Of a stretch of 64,000 nucleotides of DNA, positions 63,476 through 64,000 are shown in pieces. Position numbers and translations under genes: made by a program. Under the pieces are notes generated by a model. It had not been told where the DNA came from. It worked only from the letters and a program-made list of their open reading frames with translations, and ran no database searches. Position 1 is the stretch's first letter. Each line of letters starts with the position of its first letter. This stretch comes from Henriciella sp. AS95 (GTDB lineage: Bacteria > Pseudomonadota > Alphaproteobacteria > Caulobacterales > Hyphomonadaceae): the NCBI RefSeq assembly GCF_038900055.1, contig NZ_JBBMQM010000001.1, positions 496,001-560,000 on the forward strand. The letters run 5' to 3'.

Positions 63476-64000
63476 ATCGAGACTTTTGTCTCTGAGGGCT
63501 CCGGGTCCTCGGCCGGTGGGTCGAGGAAGTCCGGGGGCTTCACGCCCATGATGACCGCTGCAATCAGCGATGCCACCGCGACTGTAAACACGATGACGGC
63601 AACCAGCCCGCCGCCCACACCCAGCGTGCGGGTCAGATAGTTCACAATCTCCTCATAGCGAAACACACCGATCGCGGCGGCGATGGCGCCGGCGGATTTC
63701 AGCGCGGTCTCGATATGGCTGGGATAGGTGCGCAGGTGAAAGAAGATGAGCAGCATGGCCCAGACGCCGAAGCCGAGCGCGAAGAGTGGGGCGGTGACGC
63801 GGTAAGCGTTCGACGTGCCATCGCCTGTCAGCAGGGTGGAGGTCGACAGGTAGGCTGCGTTCATCAGCGGCCATAACAGAACGAGCGCGCCGCCAGCCGC
63901 CAGCGGAAACGAGACTTGCTGGACGGCTTTTCCGTAGAGGCGGGTCAAAGGCTTGCGCAACCACACCAGCAGGATGCCGATGAAGAGAAGCGTCAGCAGG
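63472..64000 (-). CDS. Membrane protein (truncated at window edge)
   Basis: The frame runs through the right edge, giving ~175 residues of the C-terminal part. The start at a GTG (63966) is not needed: upstream codons read LLTLLFIGILLVWLRKPL, clearly another helix, so the gene continues beyond the window. At least five hydrophobic segments are visible, then a cytoplasmic tail with PPDFLDPPAEDPEPSETKVS. Family unknown. It is convergent with rpoH and overlaps its stop by 4 nt. Confidence 0.65.
   Translation of the reverse strand, partial: LLTLLFIGILLVWLRKPLTRLYGKAVQQVSFPLAAGGALVLLWPLMNAAYLSTSTLLTGDGTSNAYRVTAPLFALGFGVWAMLLIFFHLRTYPSHIETALKSAGAIAAAIGVFRYEEIVNYLTRTLGVGGGLVAVIVFTVAVASLIAAVIMGVKPPDFLDPPAEDPEPSETKVSI

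Overview
The window is a dense, moderately high-GC bacterial chromosome segment with short intergenic gaps, many 1-13 nt gene overlaps and frequent strand changes. The gene content points to an alphaproteobacterium, most likely in the Caulobacterales/Hyphomonadales group (Hyphomonadaceae-like). The evidence is a complete ybgC-tolQRAB-pal-cpoB cluster followed by tilS, an alphaproteobacterial RpoH, DUF1674 (SdhAF4) and DUF3297 proteins, an rsmB/rpe/heparinase/purH neighbourhood, and a HIG1 / cobalamin adenosyltransferase / etfBA / 3-hydroxybutyryl-CoA dehydrogenase neighbourhood. The genus is inferred, not proven. I saw no rRNA, tRNA, CRISPR array, insertion sequence, integrase or prophage; this looks like core chromosome with small accessory insertions.

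Layout. 1-7.9 kb: the end of a TadG-like vWA protein, an HxlR regulator divergent from a possible HEPN-like protein, a lone arsenate reductase, a prolyl oligopeptidase-type lipoprotein, an SDR, a DMT exporter and a membrane protein. 7.9-11.8 kb: a Gly-rich secreted protein, SdhAF4, HtpX, RsmB and a glycine-zipper lipoprotein. 11.8-17.8 kb: rpe, heparinase-like protein, a FlaA1/CapD-type nucleotide-sugar dehydratase and purH. 17.8-24.8 kb: the Tol-Pal envelope cluster and tilS. 24.8-29.1 kb: a formyltransferase-like gene, then divergent glmM and glmS (UDP-GlcNAc supply). 29.1-33.4 kb: a 38-residue membrane peptide, TetR, gpsA, YciI, GST, sulfotransferase and a TerB-like protein. 33.5-38.9 kb: a PQQ/haem c alcohol dehydrogenase, pyrF, a trypsin-like protease, a DUF350-like protein and 3-hydroxybutyrate dehydrogenase. 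38.9-48.2 kb: a vWA lipoprotein, a CorC/HlyC protein, aroB-aroK, a tiny TTG-start membrane protein, a large secreted orphan, an SGNH esterase and a polysaccharide deacetylase. 48.2-53.3 kb: lepA, a Rieske oxygenase, a duplicated DUF1428 protein divergent from a MarR regulator, and marC. 53.3-64 kb: 3-hydroxyacyl-CoA dehydrogenase, TMEM175-like protein, glutaredoxin-MauE fusion, sirtuin, etfBA, hydrolase, DUF3297, cobalamin adenosyltransferase, HIG1 protein, two Lys/Ala/Pro-rich basic proteins, rpoH and a truncated membrane protein.

How the parts connect: envelope maintenance (Tol-Pal, HtpX, RpoH, lipoproteins), cell-surface polysaccharide supply (glmM/glmS, FlaA1-like dehydratase, heparinase-like and deacetylase/esterase enzymes), and fatty-acid or hydroxybutyrate catabolism feeding the respiratory chain (etfBA, 3-hydroxyacyl-CoA and 3-hydroxybutyrate dehydrogenases, cobalamin adenosyltransferase). 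I found no single large new system. The most distinctive signals are a perfect 16-bp palindrome between -35 and -10 elements at the MarR/DUF1428 pair, several tiny genes (38, 44 and 32 codons) with their own ribosome sites or terminators, a divergent gene pair sharing one CATG start, and a Tol/tilS locus where the expected ftsH is missing.
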